Assembly (NCBI GenBank): GCA_018222965.1
Contig: JAAEZH010000019.1
Location: 1 to 45,858 of the forward strand
DNA length: 45,858 bases
Reading direction: 5' to 3'
From: Bacteroidota bacterium
GTDB lineage: Bacteria; Bacteroidota; Bacteroidia; Chitinophagales; Saprospiraceae
Shown: positions 17,123 through 25,971 of the stretch, one piece after another
How the letters are laid out: the number at the start of each line of letters is the position of its first letter
How positions within the stretch are numbered: the stretch's first letter is position 1
Notes under the pieces: generated by a model
What the model saw: the letters and a program-made list of their open reading frames with translations, nothing else
Database searches by the model: none
What the model was told of the DNA's origin: nothing
Made by a program: the position numbers and the translations under genes

Positions 17123-18159
17123 GAATTATGGGTCTTATTGGCTGTTTTCAAATCCAATTGCAGGGACACCGAATAGATATCTTTTTGAATATCAATATCC
17201 AGTTTGTGGGCATCGGGATACAGAATCCCCAGGCGCTTTTGGACATTCTGAAGACCGATACCTTTGCTCAAACTATCCGTATTGGTTTGCTCGGAAAAGG
17301 TGTTTTCGCAGGTAAATTGCAGGTGACCGGAGGGGCTGAGCGTCACTTCGATCTTTATGTATATATCCTGACTCTGGCTGGAAAGGCTGTGTTTAAAGGC
17401 ATTTTCCACAAAAACAGGCAGGATCAACGGGGCAATTCTAAAATCCCCCTCCGGTATATCCTTGTGAAAAATCACTTCTCCCCTACCTTCAAATTGCAAT
17501 CGGCTTAGATTGATAAAGTTTCGCAGTTGTTCCAATTCATTGCTGAGCGGAACATACTTCTCCTGGCATTCGTAAAGCATATACCGAAGAACCCCCGACA
17601 ATTCCAGGATGATTTCCGGTGTTTTGGGCGATTCTTCCAGGGCATGTGAGTAGAGATTATTCAGGTTGTTGAAAAGAAAATGCGGATTGATCTGAGATTT
17701 CAGAAACTGCATTTCGCTTTCGCGAACGGCGCTTTGCAATTGCTCCACTTCCCGTTGTTTGGTCAGCGCATCCCAGGCAAACTTAAAGCCCGTCAGAATA
17801 CTAATCGTTGGGAGCGCGCCAACGAGATTATAGATCACACCCGGAAAACCCAATCCCCGGGTGTCGGGGAAAAAAATCTTCTCCAAAATCCCTTCTTCGA
17901 CATAGATCACCAGGGCAATCACTGCCAAAAAAGACAGGATGAAAGCCACATATTTCTTCTGGTACAAAAACCGGGGCAACAGCAAATAATTAATAATGCA
18001 GGCAGCTACGGCATAATTCAGGAAGAAAGCAACCTCATACAATTCAATACTGGTTTCTTCCCGATCAAAGGAGTAAAAGGAAAACACCAAAGCCAGGAGA
18101 ATCAGCTGAAACAAAAATTCCCATAGGAAAGGGCGCTTATTTATTCCGGTTTTAATCAT
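17119..18159 (-). CDS. LytS-like sensor histidine kinase
   Basis: A 346-aa membrane kinase of the His_kinase/HATPase (LytS/YehU) type. Four hydrophobic segments fill about residues 12-125, followed by a short coiled coil. The phosphoacceptor motif QINPHFLFNNLNNLYSHA has His160. The ATPase part shows the N box (FVENAFKHSL) and G box (GIGLQNVQKRLG). There is no large extracytoplasmic sensor domain, so the signal may be sensed in or at the membrane. It is co-transcribed with the LytTR regulator and divergent from a TonB receptor. Confidence 0.92.
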   Translation of the reverse strand: MIKTGINKRPFLWEFLFQLILLALVFSFYSFDREETSIELYEVAFFLNYAVAACIINYLLLPRFLYQKKYVAFILSFLAVIALVIYVEEGILEKIFFPDTRGLGFPGVIYNLVGALPTISILTGFKFAWDALTKQREVEQLQSAVRESEMQFLKSQINPHFLFNNLNNLYSHALEESPKTPEIILELSGVLRYMLYECQEKYVPLSNELEQLRNFINLSRLQFEGRGEVIFHKDIPEGDFRIAPLILPVFVENAFKHSLSSQSQDIYIKIEVTLSPSGHLQFTCENTFSEQTNTDSLSKGIGLQNVQKRLGILYPDAHKLDIDIQKDIYSVSLQLDLKTANKTHNS

Positions 18160-18509
18160 AACTCAAAACTAAGTCTATAGGCAGCAGCAGACGAATCCAA
18201 TCTGCCCAACGGCGCAATTCATCCCCCGATCAACACAGAATCCCCGGATACTGCCGGATCTTCAGATCCCTGACCTATATAGCTTGTTGAACAGGGAGAG
18301 GCCATTGAGAAGCAAATTTGCCGTTGGCCGGGCAAAATATGTCGTTGGCCCACAAATATTTTCTGACTTGCAACAATGGCTGCTCCTTTGCATTCAAATA
18401 GATGACCCCGGGGCAAAACTTGCTACGAATCTCCGGGAAATCCGCCTGCTATATTGCCAGCTGACAGTTATACCGACGATTTATCGTCAAAAGCCCAAAT
18501 GTGCTATTT
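18160..18509. promoter_or_regulatory. Divergent control region with LytTR-type direct repeats
   Basis: No gene is seen in these 350 bases. Two near-identical 11-mers, TGCCGTTGGCC (18319-18329) and TGTCGTTGGCC (18340-18350), repeat with an offset of 21 bp. That is two helical turns, the arrangement known for LytTR regulators such as AgrA and ComE. A reverse-oriented half site, GCCGTTGGG on the minus strand, lies at 18205-18213, about 50 bp before the kinase start, and could give autoregulation. No clear TAnnTTTG follows the repeats; only TTTG at 18387-18390. Confidence 0.6.
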
Positions 18510-20882
18510 ATGACCAACTTACTAAAAAATGGAATAATCCTCTTTACGCTTCTTGCTTTACCGGCTTTCGCCGAAGGTCAAAGCGGATTAAAAATTACGG
18601 GTATTGTCATTGACGCCCAAACGCAGGAACCCGTTCCTTATGCGACCATTGCAGTGGGTTCTGTTTCTTCCCAAAAAATGATAGCAGGTACTACTACAGA
18701 TGATTCCGGAGCCTTTATGGTAAAAACAGATTCGGATGATGTCTATGTCGAAATCTCCTTTATCGGCTATCAGAAAAAAACAATCTCCGAATTTGAAGCG
18801 GATGGAGGTATCGTGGAATTAGGCACTATTTCCATTTCACAGGATGCACAGCAATTGGAGGAAGTGGAGGTTACGGCAGAACGTTCTACCGTAGAATTCA
18901 AACTCGACAAACGGGTTTTTAATGTTGGTAAAGACATCAGCAGCACCGGCATGGGCGCGCTGGATGTACTCGATAATGTGCCTTCCGTAAATGTCGACAT
19001 CGAAGGTCAGATTACCCTGCGCGGCAACTCCGGCGTACAGATCCTGATCAATGGTAAACCATCTGTATTGGCCGATGAGGGAAGCAACGCCCTGGGTACC
19101 ATCACTGCAGACATGATTGAAAGTGTGGAAGTAATTACCAATCCTTCAGCCAAGTATGAAGCCGGAGGTACTTCGGGTATTATCAACATCGTGCTGAAAA
19201 AAGAAGAAAAGAAAGGATTCAACGGCTCCATTTCTGCCAATACCGGTATTCCGGACAACCACAGCGTGGGAGGAAGTATCAATTATCGCACAGAGAATTT
19301 CAACTTTTTCACCCAGTTTGGGGGCGGATACCGTTCACTGCCCCGTTACCGGGAGAGCATCAATCAAAATAAGATTGAAAATTCCATCATTGAAACTTCC
19401 GGTGTAGAATACAGAAATGAAGCTTTTTACAATTTCACCCTGGGCACCGATTATTACATCAACGACCTGAACGTTCTTACCCTCGCCGGTAATTTTGCCT
19501 ACGAGATTGAAGATCAGCCATCCCAAACCGATTTTTTCTTTTACGAAAACGATGAGCTTGTATCCAGTTGGTTCCGGGAAGAAACCACCGAAGCAACCAA
19601 CCCGAAGTGGCAATATGACCTGCAGTACAAAAAGGAATTCAAGGACAACGAAGATCACGTACTCCTGTTCAGTACCCTGGGTAACAATTTTAGCAAAGAT
19701 CAATCTTCCGAATTTGTAAACAACCCTATCCTGGGGAGTGAAATTGATCCAAACCAACGAACACAAACCAATTTTTTCCAGCGCGACTATATTTTCAAAT
19801 TGGATTATGTAGATCCTATTACCGAAGAAATCACCCTGGAAGCCGGTGCGCAATATGAGATCAATGATGTGGGCAACGATTATGCCGTATTCAATCGTCT
19901 GAGCGACGAATGGGTTATAGACTCCAGTCTGACCAATAATTTTGAATACAACCAAAAAGTGCTCGGCGGTTATGGTACGGCCTCTTACGAAGGCGATAAG
20001 TGGGGCGTGAAATTGGGAGCACGGGTTGAAAACACACAGCTAAACACCTTGCTGACCACAACCGGTGAAGCAAACGAGCAAAACTATACCAACTTCTTCC
20101 CTACCCTGCACTCCTCCTATAAGATTTCTGAGTTTGTGCAATTGCAGGCCGGATATTCCCGACGGATATTCCGTCCGCGACTATGGGATTTGAATCCGTT
20201 TTTTAATATACGGAACAACTATAATGTCAGAGTAGGAAATCCCGATCTGCAACCTGAGTTTGGCGACTCTTATGAGGTAACGGCCATTTTCATATTCGGT
20301 AAAACATCCATCAACACCAGTATTTACCACTTGTACACCACCGATGTTGTAGAGCGGGTTTCCTTCTTTGACGGCAACACCAACATAACTACTCCCGTAA
20401 ACCTGGGTACCAATCGCAAGACCGGATTTGAACTCAACGGTAAGTATACACCTGTAAAATGGCTTACGCTGAATGCCGAATTCAACTATGGGTATTTCAA
20501 CCGGGAAGGTCAGTTTGAAAATCAGAACTTTGACTTTGCCAACGATCAGTGGTCTACCGAAATCACCGCTAAGTTTAAGTTGCCATTAGGTATTGATGTG
20601 GAGATCAGTGGTGACTACCGATCAGATGTGGAAACCGTCCAGGGCATGCGTTCCGGATTTGCATTTGCCGATGCCGGTATTCGCAAAAAGTTTTGGGACG
20701 GCAAGTTGATCGCCAACTTCGGCGTACGGGATATTTTCGCTTCCCGCATTCGCGAAAGCATCATTGACCAACCCGACTTCTATCTTTACGATTTCTCCCA
20801 ACGCGGCCGATTCCTCACCCTGGGACTTAGTTATAGTTTTGGGAAAGGAGAAGCCATGACTTACTCTGGCAGAAGACACTAA
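18510..20882 (+). CDS. TonB-dependent receptor, outer-membrane beta-barrel family
   Basis: A 790-aa outer-membrane protein with a signal peptide (MTNLLKNGIILFTLLALPAFAEGQ), a carboxypeptidase-like domain (ITGIVIDAQTQEPVPYATI), a plug domain (LRGNSGVQILINGKPSV and SVEVITNPSAKYEAGGTSGI) and a C-terminal barrel of the type seen in Bacteroidota oligopeptide or polymer-response receptors. The ATG at 18510 is preferred to a GTG three codons earlier. Its promoter region carries LytTR-type repeats and it is divergent from a LytS/LytTR pair, so it is probably that system's target. The substrate is not evident. No SusD gene accompanies it. Confidence 0.9.
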   Translation: MTNLLKNGIILFTLLALPAFAEGQSGLKITGIVIDAQTQEPVPYATIAVGSVSSQKMIAGTTTDDSGAFMVKTDSDDVYVEISFIGYQKKTISEFEADGGIVELGTISISQDAQQLEEVEVTAERSTVEFKLDKRVFNVGKDISSTGMGALDVLDNVPSVNVDIEGQITLRGNSGVQILINGKPSVLADEGSNALGTITADMIESVEVITNPSAKYEAGGTSGIINIVLKKEEKKGFNGSISANTGIPDNHSVGGSINYRTENFNFFTQFGGGYRSLPRYRESINQNKIENSIIETSGVEYRNEAFYNFTLGTDYYINDLNVLTLAGNFAYEIEDQPSQTDFFFYENDELVSSWFREETTEATNPKWQYDLQYKKEFKDNEDHVLLFSTLGNNFSKDQSSEFVNNPILGSEIDPNQRTQTNFFQRDYIFKLDYVDPITEEITLEAGAQYEINDVGNDYAVFNRLSDEWVIDSSLTNNFEYNQKVLGGYGTASYEGDKWGVKLGARVENTQLNTLLTTTGEANEQNYTNFFPTLHSSYKISEFVQLQAGYSRRIFRPRLWDLNPFFNIRNNYNVRVGNPDLQPEFGDSYEVTAIFIFGKTSINTSIYHLYTTDVVERVSFFDGNTNITTPVNLGTNRKTGFELNGKYTPVKWLTLNAEFNYGYFNREGQFENQNFDFANDQWSTEITAKFKLPLGIDVEISGDYRSDVETVQGMRSGFAFADAGIRKKFWDGKLIANFGVRDIFASRIRESIIDQPDFYLYDFSQRGRFLTLGLSYSFGKGEAMTYSGRRH

Positions 20883-20915
20883 GATTATTGAGTTGCAAAG
20901 GCTTGTGAAACAGTA

Positions 20916-20967
20916 CCAGGGTTTCGACCTGGCGATGCCATCCTTTATGCCCTGTGCATAGGATGGC
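20916..20967. terminator. Two hairpins between convergent genes
   Basis: CCAGG/CCTGG (20916-20932) and a longer stem, GCCATCCT..ATGC / GCAT..AGGATGGC (20937-20967), lie between the convergent TonB receptor and ABC permease genes. Neither has a strong T-run, so they are probable but not certain bidirectional terminators. Confidence 0.5.
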
Positions 20968-20974
20968 TGTTCGC

Positions 20975-22099
20975 TTATACCACCTTTCTGTAGCTTTTAA
21001 CCGCGGCAAAATTAAACACCACAGCCAGTATGCCGGTTACCCAAAAGTTGTAAGAAACATCTGAAAAGCTGCTTCCTTTTAACAATACCGAACGCATGAC
21101 ATTTACAAAATGCGCGATAGGGTTGGGAACGGTGAGCCATTGTGCCCACTGAGGCATACTTTCAATCGGTGTAAACAATCCGCTCATCAGAATAAAGATG
21201 ATCACAAAAAAGAAGGTGGTAAACATGGCCTGTTGCTGGGTATCCGATAAATTAGAAATAAACAATCCCAGCCCCAATACGGCAGCCAAATTGACCAGGC
21301 AATAAGCAAAAACAACAATCAGATTCCCCCGCATAGGAACGTCAAATAACAGCTTCCCGGCGGTGAGTCCGATGGTCAGCAAGAGTAATCCGATAATCAG
21401 AAAAGGAATCATTTTCCCCAGAATGAATTGCCACTTACGAATGGGTGTAACATTGATCTGTTCGATGGTTCCCACCTCCCGCTCGCGCACGATATTCATA
21501 GCGGTGAGCAACATCACCAGGATGGTTACCAATTCGCCCATAATGCCCGGTGCCATAAAATGTTTGTAATTCAGTTCTTCATTAAACCAGTAGGCATGTT
21601 CCAGTTTTATCTGCGGCCCGGCTCTTTTTTGCACGGCCAGCATTGGAGCTGCATCCTCTCGAATTTCCTGGCTAAACGATTGTATTATCGCACTCAGATA
21701 ACCCGCTCCTACGGTTGCCTGTTGGCCATTTATCGCATCCACCAATAATTGTATTTCCCCGGATTTATAGCGTAGAAAATCCTTTTCAAATTGGGGTGGA
21801 ATACTCAGTACCACATCCACTTCTCCAAGCTGCATGCCTTCTTTAGCCCGGGCAACAGAAGCACCTGCATCTACCAGAATAAACCGATCGGATGCCCGAA
21901 TCTTGGAAATCAACAAACGAGAATAAGCAGAATGATCCTGATCGACTATCGCCAGCTGCACATTGCGCACCTCATTATCAGCGGCATAAGACAACACGAT
22001 CAATTGTATGATCGGCACCAGCGTGATCAATGGCAGAATCGCTTTGTTGCGAAATATCTGGATAAACTCTTTTCGCACTATGAATAGTAATCGACGCAT
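20975..22099 (-). CDS. ABC-2 type permease (YbhR-like)
   Basis: A 374-aa membrane permease of a drug or other efflux ABC transporter. One helix near the N-terminus (LPLITLVPIIQLIVLSYA) is followed by a ~130-residue extracytoplasmic domain and five more helices, including the family signature segment NIVREREVGTIEQINVTP. It ends the operon begun by TolC at 27258. It is separated from the sister permease by a 181-bp repeat-rich gap, unlike the tight junctions elsewhere in the operon. Confidence 0.9.
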   Translation of the reverse strand: MRRLLFIVRKEFIQIFRNKAILPLITLVPIIQLIVLSYAADNEVRNVQLAIVDQDHSAYSRLLISKIRASDRFILVDAGASVARAKEGMQLGEVDVVLSIPPQFEKDFLRYKSGEIQLLVDAINGQQATVGAGYLSAIIQSFSQEIREDAAPMLAVQKRAGPQIKLEHAYWFNEELNYKHFMAPGIMGELVTILVMLLTAMNIVREREVGTIEQINVTPIRKWQFILGKMIPFLIIGLLLLTIGLTAGKLLFDVPMRGNLIVVFAYCLVNLAAVLGLGLFISNLSDTQQQAMFTTFFFVIIFILMSGLFTPIESMPQWAQWLTVPNPIAHFVNVMRSVLLKGSSFSDVSYNFWVTGILAVVFNFAAVKSYRKVV

Positions 22100-22280
22100 T
22101 TGTAGATTTTAATTCTTAGTTTTTAATTCTTAATTCAACCTTTTCTGGTGAGACTGACCGGCAAAAGCGGCCAGGGTTGAGAATCCGCCGCCGGCGGATG
22201 GTTGATTTCTCATCGCCTTTGGCGCTTCGGTCGTCTGTTATTTTTTCCATTCTGGTACATTCCTCATTCTCAATTCTACA
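22100..22280. repeat. Repeat-rich gap inside the efflux operon
   Basis: The gap contains the AT-rich 15-mer AGTTTTTAATTCTTA (22118-22132), a stem-loop ATCCGCC-gcc-GGCGGAT (22183-22199), and at its other end CAATTCTACATTA (22271-22283). The same two end strings recur around 45369-45405. It looks like an inserted intergenic element between two co-oriented permease genes. Confidence 0.6.
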
Positions 22281-23390
22281 TTAATCATAAACTACCTTAA
22301 AATTCTTCCGGGCTGCAGCCAGCAGTACAAACATCATCAGCAACAGCACCCCGGCAGGGATGGCAATCGCCTCCCATCCGGCTCCTTTTAGCATGATGGC
22401 TTTTTCAATGAGGATGAAATATTTAGCGGGAATGATCTTCGAGATAAACTGCAGAATGGCCGGCATACTTGCTATCGGAAAAATGAAGCCCGATAAAAGC
22501 ATGGTGGGCATCAGCAAAACAAACATTGACATCATCATAGCTGTTTGCTGGCTGTCTGAGCGGGTACTGATCAGAATTCCCAGAGCCAGAGCCACCATTA
22601 AATACAATAGGCACAAGGCCAGTAAGAGGGCCAGACTTCCACGCACAGGCACATCAAAAATCAGCCATCCCATAGCAAAGACAACCAGGGCATTGATAAA
22701 AGAAAGCACCACATAAGGGGTCACCTTACCCAGGATAATTAGAACCGGATTCAGGGGAGAAACCAGCAATAGATCCATCGTTCCGCTTTCCTTTTCCCGG
22801 GCGATAGTCAGGGAGGTCATCATGGCAGAGATCAACATCAATATCAGTGCAACGACGCCGGGAATAAAGTTATAGGCGCCCACCAGTTCAGGATTGTAAA
22901 ACATGCGGTTTTCTATCGCAACAGCATAAGGCATTTGTTCCGTGGGAAATTGCTCCTGCTGAAAATCCCGGATCATCTGGCTGGCATAATTGGTCAGTGT
23001 AACGGCATAGTTGGGCTCTGTGGCATCGCTGATCAATTGGATCGTCGAACCTTCTCCGCCAAGGAAATACTTCTCGAAATCAGGCGGAATGATAATACCC
23101 AATTTGACATCCCCCGCCCGAAAGTCTGCTTCCAATGCTTCGATGTTGTGTGGTTTTCTAACCAGTTCAAAATGGCCGGAAGCCGTAAGTTTTGTTATCA
23201 ATTGCCTGCTTAAATCATCCTGCGCCTGATCCACAATCCCGACTGAGGCCCCTTTAAATTCATTGGTAACTGTATACCCAAAAATCAATACAAGGGCTAT
23301 GGGCATTCCAAACAGGATCAGCAGGGTACGCACATCCCGCAGGATGTGATACATCTCTTTTTTGACGAAAGCTATGAAGGTCTTTAACAT
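22281..23390 (-). CDS. ABC-2 type permease (YbhS-like)
   Basis: A 369-aa permease, partner of the downstream permease. N-terminal helix TLLILFGMPIALVLIFGYTV, an extracytoplasmic loop of ~130 residues, then five helices with the signature TIAREKESGTMDLLLVSPL. The start at 23390 (MLKTFIAFVKKEM) leaves a 10-bp spacer from the ATPase stop; a longer frame to 23450 would overlap the ATPase gene. With two ATPases and an HlyD-like lipoprotein it forms a YbhGFSR-type exporter; substrates cannot be read from sequence. Confidence 0.9.
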   Translation of the reverse strand: MLKTFIAFVKKEMYHILRDVRTLLILFGMPIALVLIFGYTVTNEFKGASVGIVDQAQDDLSRQLITKLTASGHFELVRKPHNIEALEADFRAGDVKLGIIIPPDFEKYFLGGEGSTIQLISDATEPNYAVTLTNYASQMIRDFQQEQFPTEQMPYAVAIENRMFYNPELVGAYNFIPGVVALILMLISAMMTSLTIAREKESGTMDLLLVSPLNPVLIILGKVTPYVVLSFINALVVFAMGWLIFDVPVRGSLALLLALCLLYLMVALALGILISTRSDSQQTAMMMSMFVLLMPTMLLSGFIFPIASMPAILQFISKIIPAKYFILIEKAIMLKGAGWEAIAIPAGVLLLMMFVLLAAARKNFKVVYD

Positions 23391-23400
23391 AATCCTGATT

Positions 23401-24129
23401 TTATCCTCTGGCCAGTTTGAGAAATACTTCCTCCATGTGAGAAGCTTCAAATTGGGATTTGAGTGCTCCGGGCTTGCCCAGCGCTTCGATCTTACCGTCT
23501 ACCATGATGCTGATCCGGTCGCAATATTCCGCCTCATCCATGTAGTGGGTCGTTACAAAAATGGTGACGCCCCGACTGGCTGTTTCATAGATCATTTCCC
23601 AAAACTGCCGACGGGTAGCGGGATCTACTCCACCTGTTGGTTCATCCAGAAATATGATCGCCGGATCATGTACACTCGCAACAGCAAAAGCCAGTCGCTG
23701 TTTCCAGCCCAGTGGAAGGTCAGCAACCACTTTTCGGGCGTTGGCTTCCAGATTCAGGCGTTCGATTATCTCGGCAGATTTTTCTTTTATGCGCTTCCGC
23801 GAAAGGCCGTACACGCCCCCGTAAAAGCGGATATTTTGGAGAACGGTCAGGTCTTCGTACAAACTGAATTTCTGACTCATATAGCCGATGTGTTCCTTGA
23901 TCAACTCCGTCTGACTGTAGACATCATATCCGGCAATGGTTGCTTGCCCGCTACTCGGTTTGCTTAAGCCAATCAGCATTTTTATGGCGGTCGTTTTGCC
24001 GGCACCATTGGCCCCCAGGAAACCGAAGATCTCTCCTTTCTCCACGTCGAATGAAATGGCATCCACAGCCGTGAAGTCTCCAAACTTTTTGGTTAGATCT
24101 ATGGCTTGTATGGCGTATTCATTTTTCAT
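23401..24129 (-). CDS. ABC transporter ATPase (second YbhF half)
   Basis: A 242-aa cytoplasmic ATPase. Walker A is GANGAGKTT (about 39-47), Walker B IIFLDEPTGG, the H-loop TTHYMDEAEYCDRI. The signature motif is atypical: LPLGWKQRLA in place of LSGGQxQR. This is the pattern of one half of the E. coli YbhF double ATPase, here encoded by a separate gene. It overlaps the preceding ATPase gene by 4 bp (ATGA). Confidence 0.92.
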   Translation of the reverse strand: MKNEYAIQAIDLTKKFGDFTAVDAISFDVEKGEIFGFLGANGAGKTTAIKMLIGLSKPSSGQATIAGYDVYSQTELIKEHIGYMSQKFSLYEDLTVLQNIRFYGGVYGLSRKRIKEKSAEIIERLNLEANARKVVADLPLGWKQRLAFAVASVHDPAIIFLDEPTGGVDPATRRQFWEMIYETASRGVTIFVTTHYMDEAEYCDRISIMVDGKIEALGKPGALKSQFEASHMEEVFLKLARG

Positions 24130-25037
24130 GTGGTTTGCATTAGATCCAGAAATACATCCTCTATGGTTGGTTTTGCCGGCTGGAGCCGAATGTCGCTATG
24201 TCCCCGGCTGAGCAGGAAATCTTTGATCTCCTGTTCGGGCATTTTTTCCCGGGTAGTGAGGTGTAAAAATTCGCCGAAAGGCGCCACCCGCTCTGCAAAA
24301 TCTGTATCACGCAGGTCATTCAGGAGGCGATAATAATCGGCTGTGCGTACTGCATATAATGGCTTTTGATAGCTATTAGTAATGGCTTCCGGCGCATCCA
24401 CGCTCAATATTTTCCCGCCCTGGATGAGAGCTATTCGTTCGCAAAGAGAGGCTTCATCCATGTAAGGGGTACTGACCATTATGGTGATTCCCCGTTCGCG
24501 GAGACGCTTGAGCATTTGCCAGAATTCGGCCCGGCTCACGGCATCCACACCGGTGGTCGGCTCGTCGAGAAACAAGACTTTCGGTTCGTGGATCAGGGCA
24601 CAACACAATGCCAGTTTTTGCTTCATTCCTCCCGACAACTTCCCGGCTCTCCGGTTTTTGAAAGGCTCCAGTTGCTGATAAATCTCTTTAATCAGGTGGT
24701 AATTTTCCTGGATCGTAGTACCGAAAATAGTAGCGAAAAATGTCAGATTTTCGGCTACACTGAGGTCCTGATAGAGCGAAAATTTCCCGGGCATATAACC
24801 AATAATGCGGCGGATCTTTTTGTAGTCTTTCACGGTATGCAGTCCTTCGACCCAGGCTTCACCGGCATTGGGTTTCAGCAAAGAAGTAAGGATGCGAAAA
24901 AGGGTGGTTTTGCCGGCACCATCGGGTCCGATCAAACCAAATAGCTCGCCCGTTTCTACTTCCAGGTTTATGTCTGAAAGGGCCATTACATCTCCGTAGG
25001 TTTTGCCGATTTGATTTATTTGAATGGAGGGTTTCAT
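24126..25037 (-). CDS. ABC transporter ATPase (first YbhF half)
   Basis: A 303-aa cytoplasmic ATPase with Walker A GPDGAGKTT (about 37-45), signature LSGGMKQKL, Walker B VLFLDEPTTG and STPYMDEAS in the H-loop region, where a Pro-Tyr replaces the usual His. GPDGAGKTT and the H-loop change are typical of the YbhF N-terminal half. It overlaps its neighbours by 4 bp on both sides, so stoichiometric synthesis with the second ATPase is likely. Confidence 0.92.
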   Translation of the reverse strand: MKPSIQINQIGKTYGDVMALSDINLEVETGELFGLIGPDGAGKTTLFRILTSLLKPNAGEAWVEGLHTVKDYKKIRRIIGYMPGKFSLYQDLSVAENLTFFATIFGTTIQENYHLIKEIYQQLEPFKNRRAGKLSGGMKQKLALCCALIHEPKVLFLDEPTTGVDAVSRAEFWQMLKRLRERGITIMVSTPYMDEASLCERIALIQGGKILSVDAPEAITNSYQKPLYAVRTADYYRLLNDLRDTDFAERVAPFGEFLHLTTREKMPEQEIKDFLLSRGHSDIRLQPAKPTIEDVFLDLMQTT

Positions 25038-25960
25038 TGACCAGCTGTTTTTTCGCCGGAAGGCTCAATATTGACCTCTGCCGGCATTCCAATTTTTAAA
25101 AGACCTTCCGGATTTGCCACCCGTGCCTTTACAGCATAGACAAGGTTTACCCGATCCTTTTTGGTCTGAATGGTTTTGGGTGTAAATTCCGCTTCCTCCG
25201 AGATCCAGGAAATAGTACCGGTGGTACGGGCATAGGCGTCGGTCCCCTGATCCGTAAGCACTTCCACCCTACTGCCAAGGCGAAGGGTCTGGAGTTGAAC
25301 GGCATCGACATAAAAAAGCAGGTCGAGGGTATCCAGACGGGCAATGCGGTAAAGCGGCACTCCCGGTCCTACAAACTCCCCGGCTTCTGCCAGGCGGGTA
25401 AGCACCGTTCCTGTCACGGGATTCTGTATAGTGGATCGACGGATCTGTTGATTGACCAGTGCTATCTGCGCCTGAAGTGGTTCTTTTTCAGCAAGAATAG
25501 CCTGGTTTTGAGTAGCCGTGCCCGCTCTCACCGCTTCCATTTGTTTGTCTAACACCTCCATTTGTCCGTTGAGATCATCGAGTTGTTTGTCGGTAGCGGC
25601 ATTACGCTCGATTAAGCGAGCCACGCGATCTCTTTCGCGTACCAGATTGGCTTTTTGCTTTTTTAGCACCTCCAGTTCTTCGAGCGCAGAGCGTAGTTTT
25701 TGGGGGAGTGTTCCAATGGTGGCTTCCAATTGTTTACGTTGCAAATCGAGTTGAAGCGTATCAATCAGCGCTACCGATTTACCGGCCTTCAACCGGGCTC
25801 CTTCCTGCGCATGGAGAAAATGCAGGCGGCCGGCGGTCTCTGCACTAACCGTGGTTACGACCGCTTCAAAATTGCCGTAAGCGTCTGATTCCTGCTCGGT
25901 GTCGCTGCAAGAAGCAAGGAGCAGGGTCATGAGGGCGAGGTATGTTGTTTTCTTGATCAT
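25034..25960 (-). CDS. HlyD-like periplasmic adaptor lipoprotein (YbhG type)
   Basis: A 308-aa membrane-fusion protein linking the inner-membrane ABC exporter to TolC. It has a lipoprotein signal (LLLASC, Cys about 18), a biotinyl-lipoyl half motif (GRLHFLHAQEGARLKAGKSVALID), a long coiled-coil hairpin rich in Leu, Lys and Glu (about 70-160), the second lipoyl half (PVTGTVLTRLAEAGEFVGPGVPLYRI) and a beta-barrel domain. Lipid anchoring replaces the usual transmembrane helix. It lies 11 bp after the TolC gene. Confidence 0.92.
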   Translation of the reverse strand: MIKKTTYLALMTLLLASCSDTEQESDAYGNFEAVVTTVSAETAGRLHFLHAQEGARLKAGKSVALIDTLQLDLQRKQLEATIGTLPQKLRSALEELEVLKKQKANLVRERDRVARLIERNAATDKQLDDLNGQMEVLDKQMEAVRAGTATQNQAILAEKEPLQAQIALVNQQIRRSTIQNPVTGTVLTRLAEAGEFVGPGVPLYRIARLDTLDLLFYVDAVQLQTLRLGSRVEVLTDQGTDAYARTTGTISWISEEAEFTPKTIQTKKDRVNLVYAVKARVANPEGLLKIGMPAEVNIEPSGEKTAGQ

Positions 25961-25971
25961 TATCCAGTCTT

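Noticed and set aside
19335-19955. Frame of 206 codons antisense to the second TonB receptor
   Set aside because: It is fully inside a clear receptor gene and lacks start context or motifs.
23362-23967. Frame of 201 codons antisense to an ABC ATPase gene
   Set aside because: It covers the opposite strand of conserved Walker and signature motifs and is a shadow.
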